This document shows positions 15,215 through 23,118 of a DNA stretch of 32,044 nt, in pieces. The DNA lies in the NCBI GenBank assembly GCA_902785905.1, contig CADAAM010000085.1:1-32044 (forward strand), written 5' to 3'. The stretch is from Oscillospiraceae bacterium. GTDB lineage: Bacteria > Bacillota > Clostridia > Oscillospirales > Oscillospiraceae. The notes below the pieces were generated by a model. The model was given only the letters and a program-made list of their open reading frames with translations, did not search any database and was not told where the DNA came from. Position 1 is the stretch's first letter, and each line of letters starts with the position of its first letter. The position numbers and the translations under genes were made by a program.

Positions 15215-15982
15215 ATGAAAAAAATACTGGCGCTGCTGCTAACGCTCCTGCTGCTGACTGCCTGCTTCCCGCTCGGCGCATTCGCCGTCAATGAGGACGT
15301 GGAGGGCACGGTCGGCATCTATTCGTCGATGTACCAGTTCGTCATTGACATGATGGATGAGGCGATCAAAAAGGAATTTCCCAACCTGACCCCGGCCTAT
15401 GACGGCAGCTTCTTTTTTTACGGCGGCACGTCCTCTCTGATCACGAAGGTCTACGGAGAGATGGAGACCGGCACGCTCGGCTGCGACATGATGCTGGTGG
15501 CGGAGCCCGCCTTTTCTCTTGAGCTCAAGGAGGCCGGTTATCTCGAGCCGGTGGAGATTGAGGACGCGGACAGCCTGCTGCGCTTCCCCTATGACGAGGA
15601 GGGCTGCTGGTATCCCGTGCGCGTGTGCAACATGGTCCTGGCCTACAATCCCGACATGGTGGACGACTGGGCCGCCAGGGGCGTGAAGATTCCCCATACC
15701 TTCAGGGACTTTGCCGAAGATCCGTCCCTCAAGGGCTACATCTCCATGGGCAACCCCATGACCTCCGGCACGACCTTTGCCGCTGTGGCCTCCCTGACCC
15801 AGGACGACCACTACGGTGAGGACTTTCTCAAGGGTCTCGCCGCAAACGGCGTCATGATCGAGTCCGGCTCCACCGCCATCACCAAGCTCCAGACCGGCGA
15901 GTGCGCGGCCATCATGATCCTGGAGGAGTCCATCCCATCACGAACGTCGCCTGCATCTACCCCGAAGACGGCGTGGTGCTGA
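15215..15982 (+). CDS. ABC transporter substrate-binding protein (ferric-iron type), frame lost near residue 240
   Basis: An extracytoplasmic solute-binding protein of the iron (FbpA/AfuA-like) family, first gene of an ABC importer operon. The signal peptide MKKILALLLTLLLLTACFPL carries a possible lipobox (LTAC, Cys17), with an alternative signal peptidase I site at AFA-VNE. The mature part shows EGTVGIYSSMYQFVIDMM, FFYGGTSSLITKVYGEM and CNMVLAYNPDMV. A gene-type ribosome site (AAGGAGG) precedes ATG 15215. After MILEESI the frame breaks at ~15935 and this ORF ends out of frame at 15982. The rest of the protein continues in another frame to 16260. Ligand specificity is inferred from the family only; 2-aminoethylphosphonate or other anions are alternatives. 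Confidence 0.8.
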   Translation: MKKILALLLTLLLLTACFPLGAFAVNEDVEGTVGIYSSMYQFVIDMMDEAIKKEFPNLTPAYDGSFFFYGGTSSLITKVYGEMETGTLGCDMMLVAEPAFSLELKEAGYLEPVEIEDADSLLRFPYDEEGCWYPVRVCNMVLAYNPDMVDDWAARGVKIPHTFRDFAEDPSLKGYISMGNPMTSGTTFAAVASLTQDDHYGEDFLKGLAANGVMIESGSTAITKLQTGECAAIMILEESIPSRTSPASTPKTAWC

Positions 15983-16260
15983 TCCCCTCCACGGTGATGA
16001 CCGTCGCGGAGGAGCACTCCGCCAACGTCAATACCGAGGCCTGCGAGGCGGTCGAGCAGTGGCTTCTGAGCGAGGAGGCCCAGAAGCTCATCCTCGAGGG
16101 CTACATGCACTCCGTTTTTGCCGGGATGGAGGAATACCCCCACAATTCCGTCCCCACCGAGGAGCTCATCGAGAAGGACTTCGGCGTGGACTGGGACAAC
16201 GCCTACCACAACCGCGAAGCGATCAACACCGCCTGGACGGAGATCGTCACTGCTAAGTAA
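15934..16260 (+). pseudogene. C-terminal part of the ABC substrate-binding protein, displaced frame
   Basis: This 108-residue continuation (PITNVACIYPEDGVVLIPST to AWTEIVTAK, TAA at 16258) contains the typical C-terminal lobe of a family 1 binding protein (EAVEQWLLSEEAQKLI). The junction lies in a direct repeat CCATC-CCATC at 15930-15939. About 8-12 residues appear to be missing relative to related proteins (estimate from memory). Confidence 0.8.
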
Positions 16261-16439
16261 ATCCCCATGCGGCACGCCTCACCACGATGAAAAAAGCTGA
16301 TTCAAGGGGATTTACATGTGCATGAAATCCGGTTGCCGCGTTAGCGGCGAGGATTTCGCACGTTCAATAATTATTATAAAGGCGTCAGCTTTTATAATAA
16401 ATCAAACACAGCCCGCAGGAGACCGAAAACGGTCTCCTG
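16257..16439. other. Hairpin-rich intergenic region between binding protein and permease
   Basis: Four inverted repeats are packed in about 180 bases. GTAAATCCCC/GGGGATTTAC (16257-16266 and 16306-16315) is the first. A compound stem with GTGC/GCAC, GAAATCC/GGATTTC and GCCGC/GCGGC lies at 16318-16361. TTATTATAAA/TTTATAATAA (16371-16400) and CAGGAGACC/GGTCTCCTG (16416-16439) follow. Outer arms AAAAGCTGA (16292-16300) and TCAGCTTTT (16385-16393) would enclose the middle. Such hairpins after a binding-protein gene commonly stabilise its mRNA or reduce permease expression; a mobile palindromic element is the alternative. Confidence 0.6.
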
Positions 16440-16462
16440 TGTCGTATCCGAGGTGATCGTAC

Positions 16463-18928
16463 ATGAAACTCAACAGTGCGCGCGGCGGGGCGTCGGGCGT
16501 GAAGCTCGTCCTGCTGCTGTTCTTTGCGGCGGGTCTGTGCCTTGTGTATTTCGGCGTCTGGGGGCTGAACATCTACGCCTCCTCCGGCTTCAGCTCCGCC
16601 TCCGCCTTTGAGTCGGTCTACCGTCTGTCAGCCGGGCTGGACAGGGACTGGAAGGAGCTTTTGTCCCCTGCCCTGTCGCAGCTTTCCGACGAGAAGCAGG
16701 CCGCCGTCGAAGAATGCGCCGAGTCGCTGCTGCGTGAAAACTGGGAGGGCCGCAGAAAGGGCGCTTCCGAAGAGCTCGACGCGCTGCTCTTTGATCTCAA
16801 AGCCTCCGAGCGGGCGGAGACCGCGCAGAAGCTCCTGTATATCACATACCAGACCGGCGGTCCGAAGGTCTCCGCCGCGCTCAAAAAGGCGCTCGGCGGA
16901 GGCGAACATGCGCACGCCATTCTGGAGGCCCTCTCCGGGGAGAACGCGGCGCTGCCCGAGGCCGTCTCCGCAGCCGTTGCCAAGCTCGGCGGAAGCGAGC
17001 GGCAGGCCATGCTCATGCAGCTTTTCTATACCTCCCTCGCCTCCCGCTCCCAGCTCAAAACGGACGACGTGAACAGCTTCAAGAAGGGCATACGCGACAA
17101 GGACGCGCAGATGGCGGCCTTCCGCATGATCGCCCGCGGGGAGATCGGCGGGGCGCGGATGTTCGTGATCGCAAACGCCCGCACGGTCGTGCTGTGCGGG
17201 GTGCTGCTGGCTCTCGACGCGCTGCTGCTGGCCTTTCTCATGGCGGCGGACAGGCACTGGCGCTTTGATATCAAATGGCTTTTCATCCTCGCCATTGCGG
17301 ACTTTCTGCTGGTGTTCCAGGTGACGCCGCTGGCCTACATGGTGTACAAGGCGTTTTTCCCGGACGCCTCCTTCTCGCTCGAGACCTTCCGGCGGCTGTA
17401 TACCTACCCGCTCAATCTCGACGCGCTGAAAAATACGCTGATCGCGGCCTTTGCGGCCATGCTGGTCGGCACGGCGCTGGCCTTCCCGCTGGCGTGGCTG
17501 GTGGGGCGGACCAATCTCTACGGCAGGCGTTTTTTCCGCTCCCTCTTTGTGCTGACCTACATGGTGCCGCCCTACGTCGGGGCCATGGCCTGGCTGCGGC
17601 TCTTAAACCCGAACGTCGGCACCGTCAACCGCTGGCTGCGCGCCCTGCTGCGCTTGAGCGACGTGCCCGGCCCGCTCAACGTCTACTCCCTGCCGGGCCT
17701 CATCTGGGTGCTGAGCAGCTTCTATTACCCATACGCCTTCATCACCGTCAGCCGTGCCATGGAGAAGATGGACCCCTCCCTGGAGGAGGCAAGCCGCGTC
17801 TCCGGGGCCTCGCCGCTCAAGACTCTCTTCACGGTGACGCTTCCGCTGATGACGCCCTCGCTCATCTCCGGGGCCCTTCTGGTCTTCGTCAGCGCCATGA
17901 GCTGCTATGGCATCCCCTCCATTATCGGCAGTCCCGGGCGCATTCACACGGTGACGACGCGCATCGTGGAGTACGTCTCCCTCGGGCAGAAGGGTCTGAA
18001 CGACGCCACCGGCATGGCGGTCTTTCTGATGGTCGTGGCCCTTCTGATCCTCTTTCTGTCCGACTTTGTGCTGGCAAAGCGGCAGTACGTCACGGTCTCC
18101 GGCAAATCGGTGAGTCCCGCGCTGGTGGACCTGCGCTCCTGGCGTGTGCCGCTGACCGTGCTGGTAGGCCTTTTTGCCGTGGTGGTCATCCTCATCCCCT
18201 TCGGCACCATTCTGCTCACCTCGCTGAAAATCGACGTGGGCAAGAGCGTGCTCGCTCCGAACAACTTCACGCTCTCGAACTGGAAGACCATCTTCGGCCG
18301 CGGCGAGACCATGCACTGTCTCAAAAACTCCCTGCTCTACGGCGCGATGACGGCCACCGTCGGCATCGCGGTCGCCTGCGTGATGAGCTATCTGCTGCAG
18401 CGCACGCGGATACGCGGGCGCAAGCTGCCCGACTTTCTCATAACCCTCGGCAGCGGCACCCCCTCCGTTGTCATCGCCCTGGGCCTCATCATGACCATGA
18501 AGGGCAGCTTCGGCGTCAATATCTACAACACCGCCTGGATTCTGATCGTCGCCTATCTCATCAAGTATCTGATGATGGGCATGCGCACGGTGGTCTCCGC
18601 CATGTCGCAGATCCACGTCTCGCTGGAGGAGTGCTCGCAGATTACGGGGGCGGGATGGCTTCGTACCATGACGCGCATCACGGGGCGGCTCATCTTCCCG
18701 TCGATCGCGGCGGGCTGGTTTCTGATCTTTATTCCGAGCTTCTATGAGCTCTCCATGACGACGCTTTTGTATTCCAGCACGACCAAGACCATCGGCTTCC
18801 AGCTCTACGAGTACTGGACCTTTACGAGTCAGCCCATGGCCTGCGCGATGGCGTTCGGGATTCTGCTTATCGTCGTCGTCCTGAACTTTGTTCTCAATCG
18901 CCTGACCAAAGGCAATTTCTCCATCTGA
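16463..18928 (+). CDS. ABC transporter permease, two fused permease domains with an extra N-terminal domain (ferric-iron type)
   Basis: An 821-residue inner-membrane component of the importer. Two BPD_transp_1-type halves follow each other, each with an EAA loop for the ATPase: EEASRVSGASPLKTLFTVTLP in the first and EECSQITGAGWLRTMTRITG in the second. This is the fused FbpB/ThiP-type layout. Between the first membrane helix (~15-33) and the next (~232-252) is a ~200-residue soluble, helical, Glu/Ala-rich region (about 40-230). It is absent from typical FbpB proteins and probably faces outside (inference). ATG 16463 follows GAGGTGAT. The ATPase gene begins 16 bases after the stop. Confidence 0.9.
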   Translation: MKLNSARGGASGVKLVLLLFFAAGLCLVYFGVWGLNIYASSGFSSASAFESVYRLSAGLDRDWKELLSPALSQLSDEKQAAVEECAESLLRENWEGRRKGASEELDALLFDLKASERAETAQKLLYITYQTGGPKVSAALKKALGGGEHAHAILEALSGENAALPEAVSAAVAKLGGSERQAMLMQLFYTSLASRSQLKTDDVNSFKKGIRDKDAQMAAFRMIARGEIGGARMFVIANARTVVLCGVLLALDALLLAFLMAADRHWRFDIKWLFILAIADFLLVFQVTPLAYMVYKAFFPDASFSLETFRRLYTYPLNLDALKNTLIAAFAAMLVGTALAFPLAWLVGRTNLYGRRFFRSLFVLTYMVPPYVGAMAWLRLLNPNVGTVNRWLRALLRLSDVPGPLNVYSLPGLIWVLSSFYYPYAFITVSRAMEKMDPSLEEASRVSGASPLKTLFTVTLPLMTPSLISGALLVFVSAMSCYGIPSIIGSPGRIHTVTTRIVEYVSLGQKGLNDATGMAVFLMVVALLILFLSDFVLAKRQYVTVSGKSVSPALVDLRSWRVPLTVLVGLFAVVVILIPFGTILLTSLKIDVGKSVLAPNNFTLSNWKTIFGRGETMHCLKNSLLYGAMTATVGIAVACVMSYLLQRTRIRGRKLPDFLITLGSGTPSVVIALGLIMTMKGSFGVNIYNTAWILIVAYLIKYLMMGMRTVVSAMSQIHVSLEECSQITGAGWLRTMTRITGRLIFPSIAAGWFLIFIPSFYELSMTTLLYSSTTKTIGFQLYEYWTFTSQPMACAMAFGILLIVVVLNFVLNRLTKGNFSI

Positions 18929-18944
18929 GAGGGGGACGCAAAAC

Positions 18945-20024
18945 ATGTCTGTTATCACCATCAAGGGCCTGACCAAGAGCTTCGACGGCGTGCCCGTCAT
19001 CAAGGAATTCAGCGAGGTGTTTCAGGACGGGGAGTTTATCACCCTGCTCGGCCCCTCGGGCTGCGGAAAGACCACCATCCTGCGCATGATCGCGGGCTTT
19101 GAATTTCCGACAAGCGGCGAGATCTGGTTCGACGACAAGCTCGTCTCCGGCGGCAAAACCTTCCTCCCGCCGGAAAAGCGGGACATCGGCATGGTCTTTC
19201 AGTCCTACGCCGTCTGGCCGCACATGAACGTTTTCGACAACGTGGCCTACCCGCTTGAGATCAAGCGCGTGCCCAAGGCCGAGATCAAAAGCCGCGTGGA
19301 GAAGATGCTCGACACCGTGCACCTGTCCCAATACGCCTCTCGCCTGCCGAGTCAGCTCTCCGGCGGGCAGCAGCAGCGCATCGCCCTCGGACGCGCTCTG
19401 GTCTCCGAGCCGAAGCTCCTGCTGCTGGACGAGCCGCTTTCCAACCTCGACGCCAAGCTGCGTGAGACGATGCGCTTCGAGATCAAGGAGCTGACCAGGG
19501 AGCTCCGCATCACGGTGGTCTATGTGACCCACGACCAGACCGAGGCCATGGCCATGAGCGACCGGATCTTCCTGCTCAACAACGGCGTCGTGCAGCAATC
19601 CGGTACGCCGGACGACATCTACAACCGCCCGGCCAATCCCTTCGTGGCCGACTTTCTCGGCAAGGTGGACTTCTTTCGCGGCACGGCGGAGGGCGGGCAG
19701 CTCCGGCTCACGGACTGGGGTGCCTCCCTCCCATGCCCCGCCTCGGCGCGGAGCGGGGCCGTGATCGCTGCCGTCCGGCCTGAGAATATCCGCATGCACA
19801 AGGCGGGCGGGACAGGCGTGCCCGGCGTGCTCGAGCGCCTGTACTACCTCGGCGATGTGACGGACTGCCGCGTGAAGGTCGGCGGCATCCTGGTCCGCGT
19901 GATCGCCGACGCCGACGCCCGCCTCACGTTCAAGCCGGGCGAGACGGTAGCCCTCGAGGTCAAAGATTTCATGGTCTTCCCGGACGACGGCTCGACTGCG
20001 GAGCAGCTCAAAATCAGGACATAA
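18945..20024 (+). CDS. ABC transporter ATP-binding protein (FbpC/PotA-like)
   Basis: A 359-residue cytoplasmic ATPase that powers the importer. It has Walker A (LGPSGCGKTTI), the Q-loop (MVFQSYAVWPHMNVFDN), signature LSGGQQQRIALGRAL, Walker B (LLLLDEPLSNLD), and an H-loop (VTHDQTEA). The FQSYAVWPHMNVFDNVAYPL stretch is common in ferric-iron type FbpC proteins. Residues ~245-359 form a TOBE-like regulatory domain (AAVRPENIRMH, DCRVKVGG). ATG 18945 has GAGAGGGGG upstream. Nothing is missing. A hairpin terminator follows at 20101-20140. Confidence 0.92.
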   Translation: MSVITIKGLTKSFDGVPVIKEFSEVFQDGEFITLLGPSGCGKTTILRMIAGFEFPTSGEIWFDDKLVSGGKTFLPPEKRDIGMVFQSYAVWPHMNVFDNVAYPLEIKRVPKAEIKSRVEKMLDTVHLSQYASRLPSQLSGGQQQRIALGRALVSEPKLLLLDEPLSNLDAKLRETMRFEIKELTRELRITVVYVTHDQTEAMAMSDRIFLLNNGVVQQSGTPDDIYNRPANPFVADFLGKVDFFRGTAEGGQLRLTDWGASLPCPASARSGAVIAAVRPENIRMHKAGGTGVPGVLERLYYLGDVTDCRVKVGGILVRVIADADARLTFKPGETVALEVKDFMVFPDDGSTAEQLKIRT

Positions 20025-20093
20025 GGTCATACGGCACGTTTCTCACCGTAGAGGCGGCCCTCGCGGTCGTCCGGCGCAGAAAACAGACAATCA

Positions 20094-20140
20094 TAAAAAA
20101 CGTGCGGCGAATCCGTAGCAATCTACGAATTCGCCGCACG
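20094..20140. terminator. Bidirectional terminator between the ABC operon and the leftward operon
   Basis: A 12-base-pair outer stem CGTGCGGCGAAT/ATTCGCCGCACG (20101-20112 and 20129-20140) encloses an inner CGTAG/CTACG stem. The preceding A-run gives a clean T-tract on the minus strand; the + side is followed by CTTTGTCTCT. Confidence 0.8.
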
Positions 20141-20153
20141 CTTTGTCTCTGTT

Positions 20154-20279
20154 CATACTGGTCTCCCATAAAACGGCTTAAAGCCGTTTTATAGTGCCAA
20201 AGGCACGTCGGAGACCTATGAGACGTGTTTTGTGCCCGAGGGCACAAAACAACGAGCCGTTTTAACGAAAAACAGTATC
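20154..20279. other. Multi-hairpin structured element
   Basis: Outer arms GGTCTCC (20160-20166) and GGAGACC (20210-20216) enclose two hairpins in a three-way-junction layout. These are ATAAAACGGCT/AGCCGTTTTAT (20168-20192, loop TAA) and GTGCC/GGCAC (20194-20206, loop AAA). A further perfect 11-base-pair hairpin GTTTTGTGCCC/GGGCACAAAAC follows at 20227-20250 with a two-base gap. Then AGCCGTTTTA is repeated at 20255-20264, and short inverted ends CATACTG and CAGTATC flank the block. No open reading frame fits. It is either a structured RNA or a palindromic interspersed element. Confidence 0.6.
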
Positions 20280-20280
20280 A

Positions 20281-20552
20281 ATCGGTACCGCGCGGGCATG
20301 CCTCCCCTGTAAGGGGAGGTGGCATCCAGCGTCTCCCGCGACGGCACATTATCAAGGGCGAAGCCCATCCTTAAATGTGCCAACTCCCTTTAGGGGCAGG
20401 CCGGATGTCAGAGGGGTTACCCCTCAGTCACGACGCTTGCGGGGGACTCGCCGCGACAGCAGAGCTTTGTACGTCTCGCGTTTCTCGCGCGTCGCTATGC
20501 TCTCCTTTCAGGGGAGCCGCGGGGCGCTGTGGATTCGCCAGGGTGCTTTCTG
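20281..20552. repeat. GC-rich palindromic intergenic repeat region
   Basis: There is no gene here. Hairpins are CCTCCCCT/AGGGGAGG (20301-20319), GGCACATT/AATGTGCC (about 20344-20381, with an inner GGGC-GAA-GCCC stem), GAGGGG/CCCCTC (20411-20425) and CTCCTTTCAGGGGAG (about 20502-20516). The phrase style (CTCCCTTTAGGGG, CCCTCAGTCACG, CTCCTTTCAGGGGAGCC) matches interspersed intergenic repeats that I recall from Clostridia genomes. Short ORFs within are spurious. It directly abuts the 3' end of the YbaK-like gene. Confidence 0.6.
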
Positions 20553-20678
20553 TCATTCCGCTTCCCAGGGCAGGTCGACGAAGGTCGGCGCGTGGCCCAT
20601 GGCGGGGATGATCTTTTCCAGCAGATCCGAGGTGCTGACGCGCAGGGACGAGCTGTTGAGACAGGGGTGCATGCCGAT
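20553..20678 (-). pseudogene. C-terminal part of the YbaK/ProX-like deacylase, displaced frame
   Basis: A 41-residue continuation (IGMHPCLNSSSLRVSTSDLL to FVDLPWEAE, TGA). It includes the HPCLNSSSLR segment that is conserved near the end of this family. It is reached only by switching frame at ~20679, where the family normally has a few more residues between RD and the Gly-x-HP motif. Confidence 0.8.
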
Positions 20679-20680
20679 GG

Positions 20681-21091
20681 ATCGCGGTCGATGAGCAGAC
20701 GCACCCTGTTCTCTCTGTCGTTTATCAGGCCCAGCACGCTGACCGAGCCGGGAGTGATGTCCAGCACGTCCAGCATCTGTTCGGGCGTTGCAAAGGACAG
20801 GCGGGCCGAGCCGATCTGCTTTGACAGCAGCTTTGTCTTGAAGGGCTTGTCCCCCGGCATGAGCAGCAGCCACAGCTCGGTCATCTGGCGATTTGTGAGA
20901 AAGAGGTTCTTGCAGATCTCACAACCCAGGAGCTTTTCGATCTCATGGCAGGCCTCAATGGTGTCAGCATGGTCGTGGTCGACGCGGGTATAGGCGACGC
21001 CGAGACTGTCCAGCAGCGCATAGCAGCGCTCCTCCTTGTCGGCGCGTCTGTCCGCGGGTCTGCCGGTGTAGACGGTGTGGTCAATGTACAT
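20681..21091 (-). CDS. YbaK/ProX-like aminoacyl-tRNA deacylase, frame lost near residue 137
   Basis: A cytosolic editing enzyme family that hydrolyses mischarged tRNA (for example Ala- or Cys-tRNA(Pro)). The sequence shows YALLDSLGVAYTRVDHDHADTIEACHEIE, CKNLFLTNR, the KTKLLSKQIGSARLSFATPE segment with the family lysines, LGLINDRENRVRLLIDRD. After IDRD the frame changes; the ORF as read runs out of frame to 20495. ATG 21091 lies one base after the TGA of the upstream gene, indicating translational coupling. It is the last gene of the leftward operon. The likely full product is about 185 residues. Confidence 0.82.
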
Positions 21092-21092
21092 G

Positions 21093-22145
21093 TCAGCTAT
21101 CCTCCGTTAATACGTTGATCAGATTGTCCGCGAGATAATCCATGTCCGCCTCCGTGTAGCGCTGGTCGCAGAGCACGGCGATCATGTGCTCCGTGATGTG
21201 ACGGCTTACCGGGCAGACGCCGGAGGCCTCCTTCGGCTCGGGCCAGATGGCCGAGGGGCAGTAGATTTTCCGGCCGAAGAGCACGCGCTGCACCGCGTCC
21301 CGGTCTTGCACCAGGATCGGCAGATACAGGCCGCTGCGCTCCGGGGCCGGGGTCATGGGGCGTATCGTCCCGGCCTCAAAAAGCGGGGCGAGGCGTACTT
21401 GCAGTCTTGCCAGATTCCGCCGCCGCGCGGCGAGGATTTTGTCAAAGTCGATGCCGCGCAGCAGCTCCCGATATGGAGGGCGCATGGCGAAGGGCTCCCC
21501 GCTCTCGTCCAGCACAGCCTCGGCCCGGTGGAAGAGCTCCGTGTACGTCTTGCGCAGGGCCATATCGCCGCTTTTCAGAAAGCGGCTCTTTTTCTCCATC
21601 GCGTCAAAGCGCAGATCGCCGTAGCGCGCGTCCGTTCCGGCCGCACAGACCCCAAGGCGGGTCTCCAGCATACCGCCCTCCGGCAGCGCCGTCCACTTGC
21701 GCAGGCTCGCCGCCGTGCCGTCGGGGGTAAAACCCTCCTTCTCCCGGCGCACCAGGATATCATGGGTCCTGTCCTCGAGGAAGAGAAGCCCCGGCTTCTC
21801 CCGGCGCAGGCTCTCCAAAAAGGTGTCCGAAAAGGGCTTTACGCCGAAGTAGCGCATATAGAGCAGGACACTGTCGTCTGTGAGTTTTGCGCGCAGGTCG
21901 TCCTCGTCCGCGCACAGATCCTCCCGCAGGCGATAAAAGCCGAGCTCATAGCCGTTTTGCGTGAAGGGCAGGAGCATCGACTCACAGCAGAGGGCGGGCA
22001 GGAATACGCGCCTCTTCCCCGCGAGGCGCGCGAAGGCTTTCAGCGCGTCCCGTCCGCTGCGGAAAAGCTGCCAGCTCTCCGGGACAGGATTCTCACCCAG
22101 AAAAGGACGGTTTGTGTTGAGGTCAAATTCGCTTCCGTATTCCAT
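21093..22145 (-). CDS. DegT/DnrJ-like PLP-dependent aminotransferase-fold protein
   Basis: A 350-residue protein with a fold-type I aminotransferase look. There is an early FRSGRDALKAFA segment, an acidic LFLEDRTHDIL (Asp125 in the cofactor-binding position), and SLRKWTALPEGG with Lys150 in the place of the PLP lysine. This resembles DegT/StrS sugar aminotransferases, but some motifs are weak, so the reaction is unknown. It lies four bases after the dipeptidase gene and one base before the YbaK-like gene. The membrane glycosyltransferase-like genes upstream make a cell-surface sugar role conceivable (inference). Confidence 0.65.
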   Translation of the reverse strand: MEYGSEFDLNTNRPFLGENPVPESWQLFRSGRDALKAFARLAGKRRVFLPALCCESMLLPFTQNGYELGFYRLREDLCADEDDLRAKLTDDSVLLYMRYFGVKPFSDTFLESLRREKPGLLFLEDRTHDILVRREKEGFTPDGTAASLRKWTALPEGGMLETRLGVCAAGTDARYGDLRFDAMEKKSRFLKSGDMALRKTYTELFHRAEAVLDESGEPFAMRPPYRELLRGIDFDKILAARRRNLARLQVRLAPLFEAGTIRPMTPAPERSGLYLPILVQDRDAVQRVLFGRKIYCPSAIWPEPKEASGVCPVSRHITEHMIAVLCDQRYTEADMDYLADNLINVLTEDS

Positions 22146-22149
22146 AGGC

Positions 22150-23118
22150 TTATCCGATCACATCCGCGAAAACGCGCAGTGCGTTTTGACAGCAGATTTT
22201 TTCCGCCGCGTCCGAGCCGAAGCGGTCAGCGATCCGCTCCGCGAGGGCGGGCAGCCCGGTATAATCGCCCAGCTCAAGGGTGCAGTCGATCCCGTCAAAG
22301 TCGGAGCCGAGGGCCACGGCCTCCATCCCCGCCTTGTCCGCGATATGGCCCATGTGGCGCAGGATGTCGTCGTTTGCGGTATGCTCCGCGTTTTCCCGCA
22401 GAAAGCGGGCGTAGAAGTTCACGCCGCACACGCCGCCCGCGTCGCCCAGGGCGCGGAGCTGCCCGTCCGTGAGGTTGCGGGGGTGATCGCAGAGGGCGCG
22501 GGCGCAGGAGTGAGAGGCGATAAAGGGCTTTTTGCTCTCCCGCGCGACATCCCAAAAGCCGCCCTCGGAGAGGTGGGACACGTCCACAACCATGCCGAGC
22601 TGCCCCATACGGTCGATGACCTCAAGGCCGAAGTCCTTGAGCCCCTTTCCGTGCAGGTCCGGGTCGGGGGAATTGGGATAGCCGAGGCTGTTTTCATAGT
22701 TCCAGGTGAGGGCGATCATGCGCACGCCGAGCTCATACATGGTCTGCAGGCGCTCGATCTTCCCGTCGAGGCCGACGCCGTCCTCCACGGTGAGCATGGC
22801 GGAGATGTGGCCGCGCTTTCGGTTTTGTTCGATGTCCGCCATGGTGCGCGCGGGGCGCAGCGCGTCGGGAAAGCGGGCGGCCTCCCGCTCAAACAGCGCC
22901 GTCTGGGCGAGGAAGAAGTCCCACGGGTCCTGTGTAATGTGATATTTCTCGGCGCAGTCGTGGGTCGGGATGAAGGCCGCGAAGCACTGCAAAAGCGCCC
23001 CGCCCGAGCGGAGCTTATGAAGGCTTACATGTCCCGGCGCGGCCTCCAGCCCGCAGCCCTCCTGCTGCAGGGTCAGCAGGGTATCGCAGTGCAGGTCGAC
23101 AAATATTCTGTTGCTCAT
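22150..23118 (-). CDS. Membrane dipeptidase (renal dipeptidase family, peptidase M19)
   Basis: A zinc-dependent dipeptidase of 322 residues. The HxD metal motif is at residues 10-12 (VDLHCDTL), followed by the bridging Glu in TVEDGVG, the His in DVSHLSE and ASHSCARAL, and the LGSDFDGID segment that holds the conserved substrate-pocket Asp. There is no signal peptide, so a cytoplasmic location is likely. ATG 23118 overlaps the preceding stop (ATGA) and has GGAG upstream. It is apparently intact. Confidence 0.9.
   Translation of the reverse strand: MSNRIFVDLHCDTLLTLQQEGCGLEAAPGHVSLHKLRSGGALLQCFAAFIPTHDCAEKYHITQDPWDFFLAQTALFEREAARFPDALRPARTMADIEQNRKRGHISAMLTVEDGVGLDGKIERLQTMYELGVRMIALTWNYENSLGYPNSPDPDLHGKGLKDFGLEVIDRMGQLGMVVDVSHLSEGGFWDVARESKKPFIASHSCARALCDHPRNLTDGQLRALGDAGGVCGVNFYARFLRENAEHTANDDILRHMGHIADKAGMEAVALGSDFDGIDCTLELGDYTGLPALAERIADRFGSDAAEKICCQNALRVFADVIG

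Noticed and set aside
20281-20552. CRISPR-like array suggested by repeated GC-rich hairpins
   Set aside because: Hairpins differ from one another and are not evenly spaced by unique spacers; no cas genes are present.
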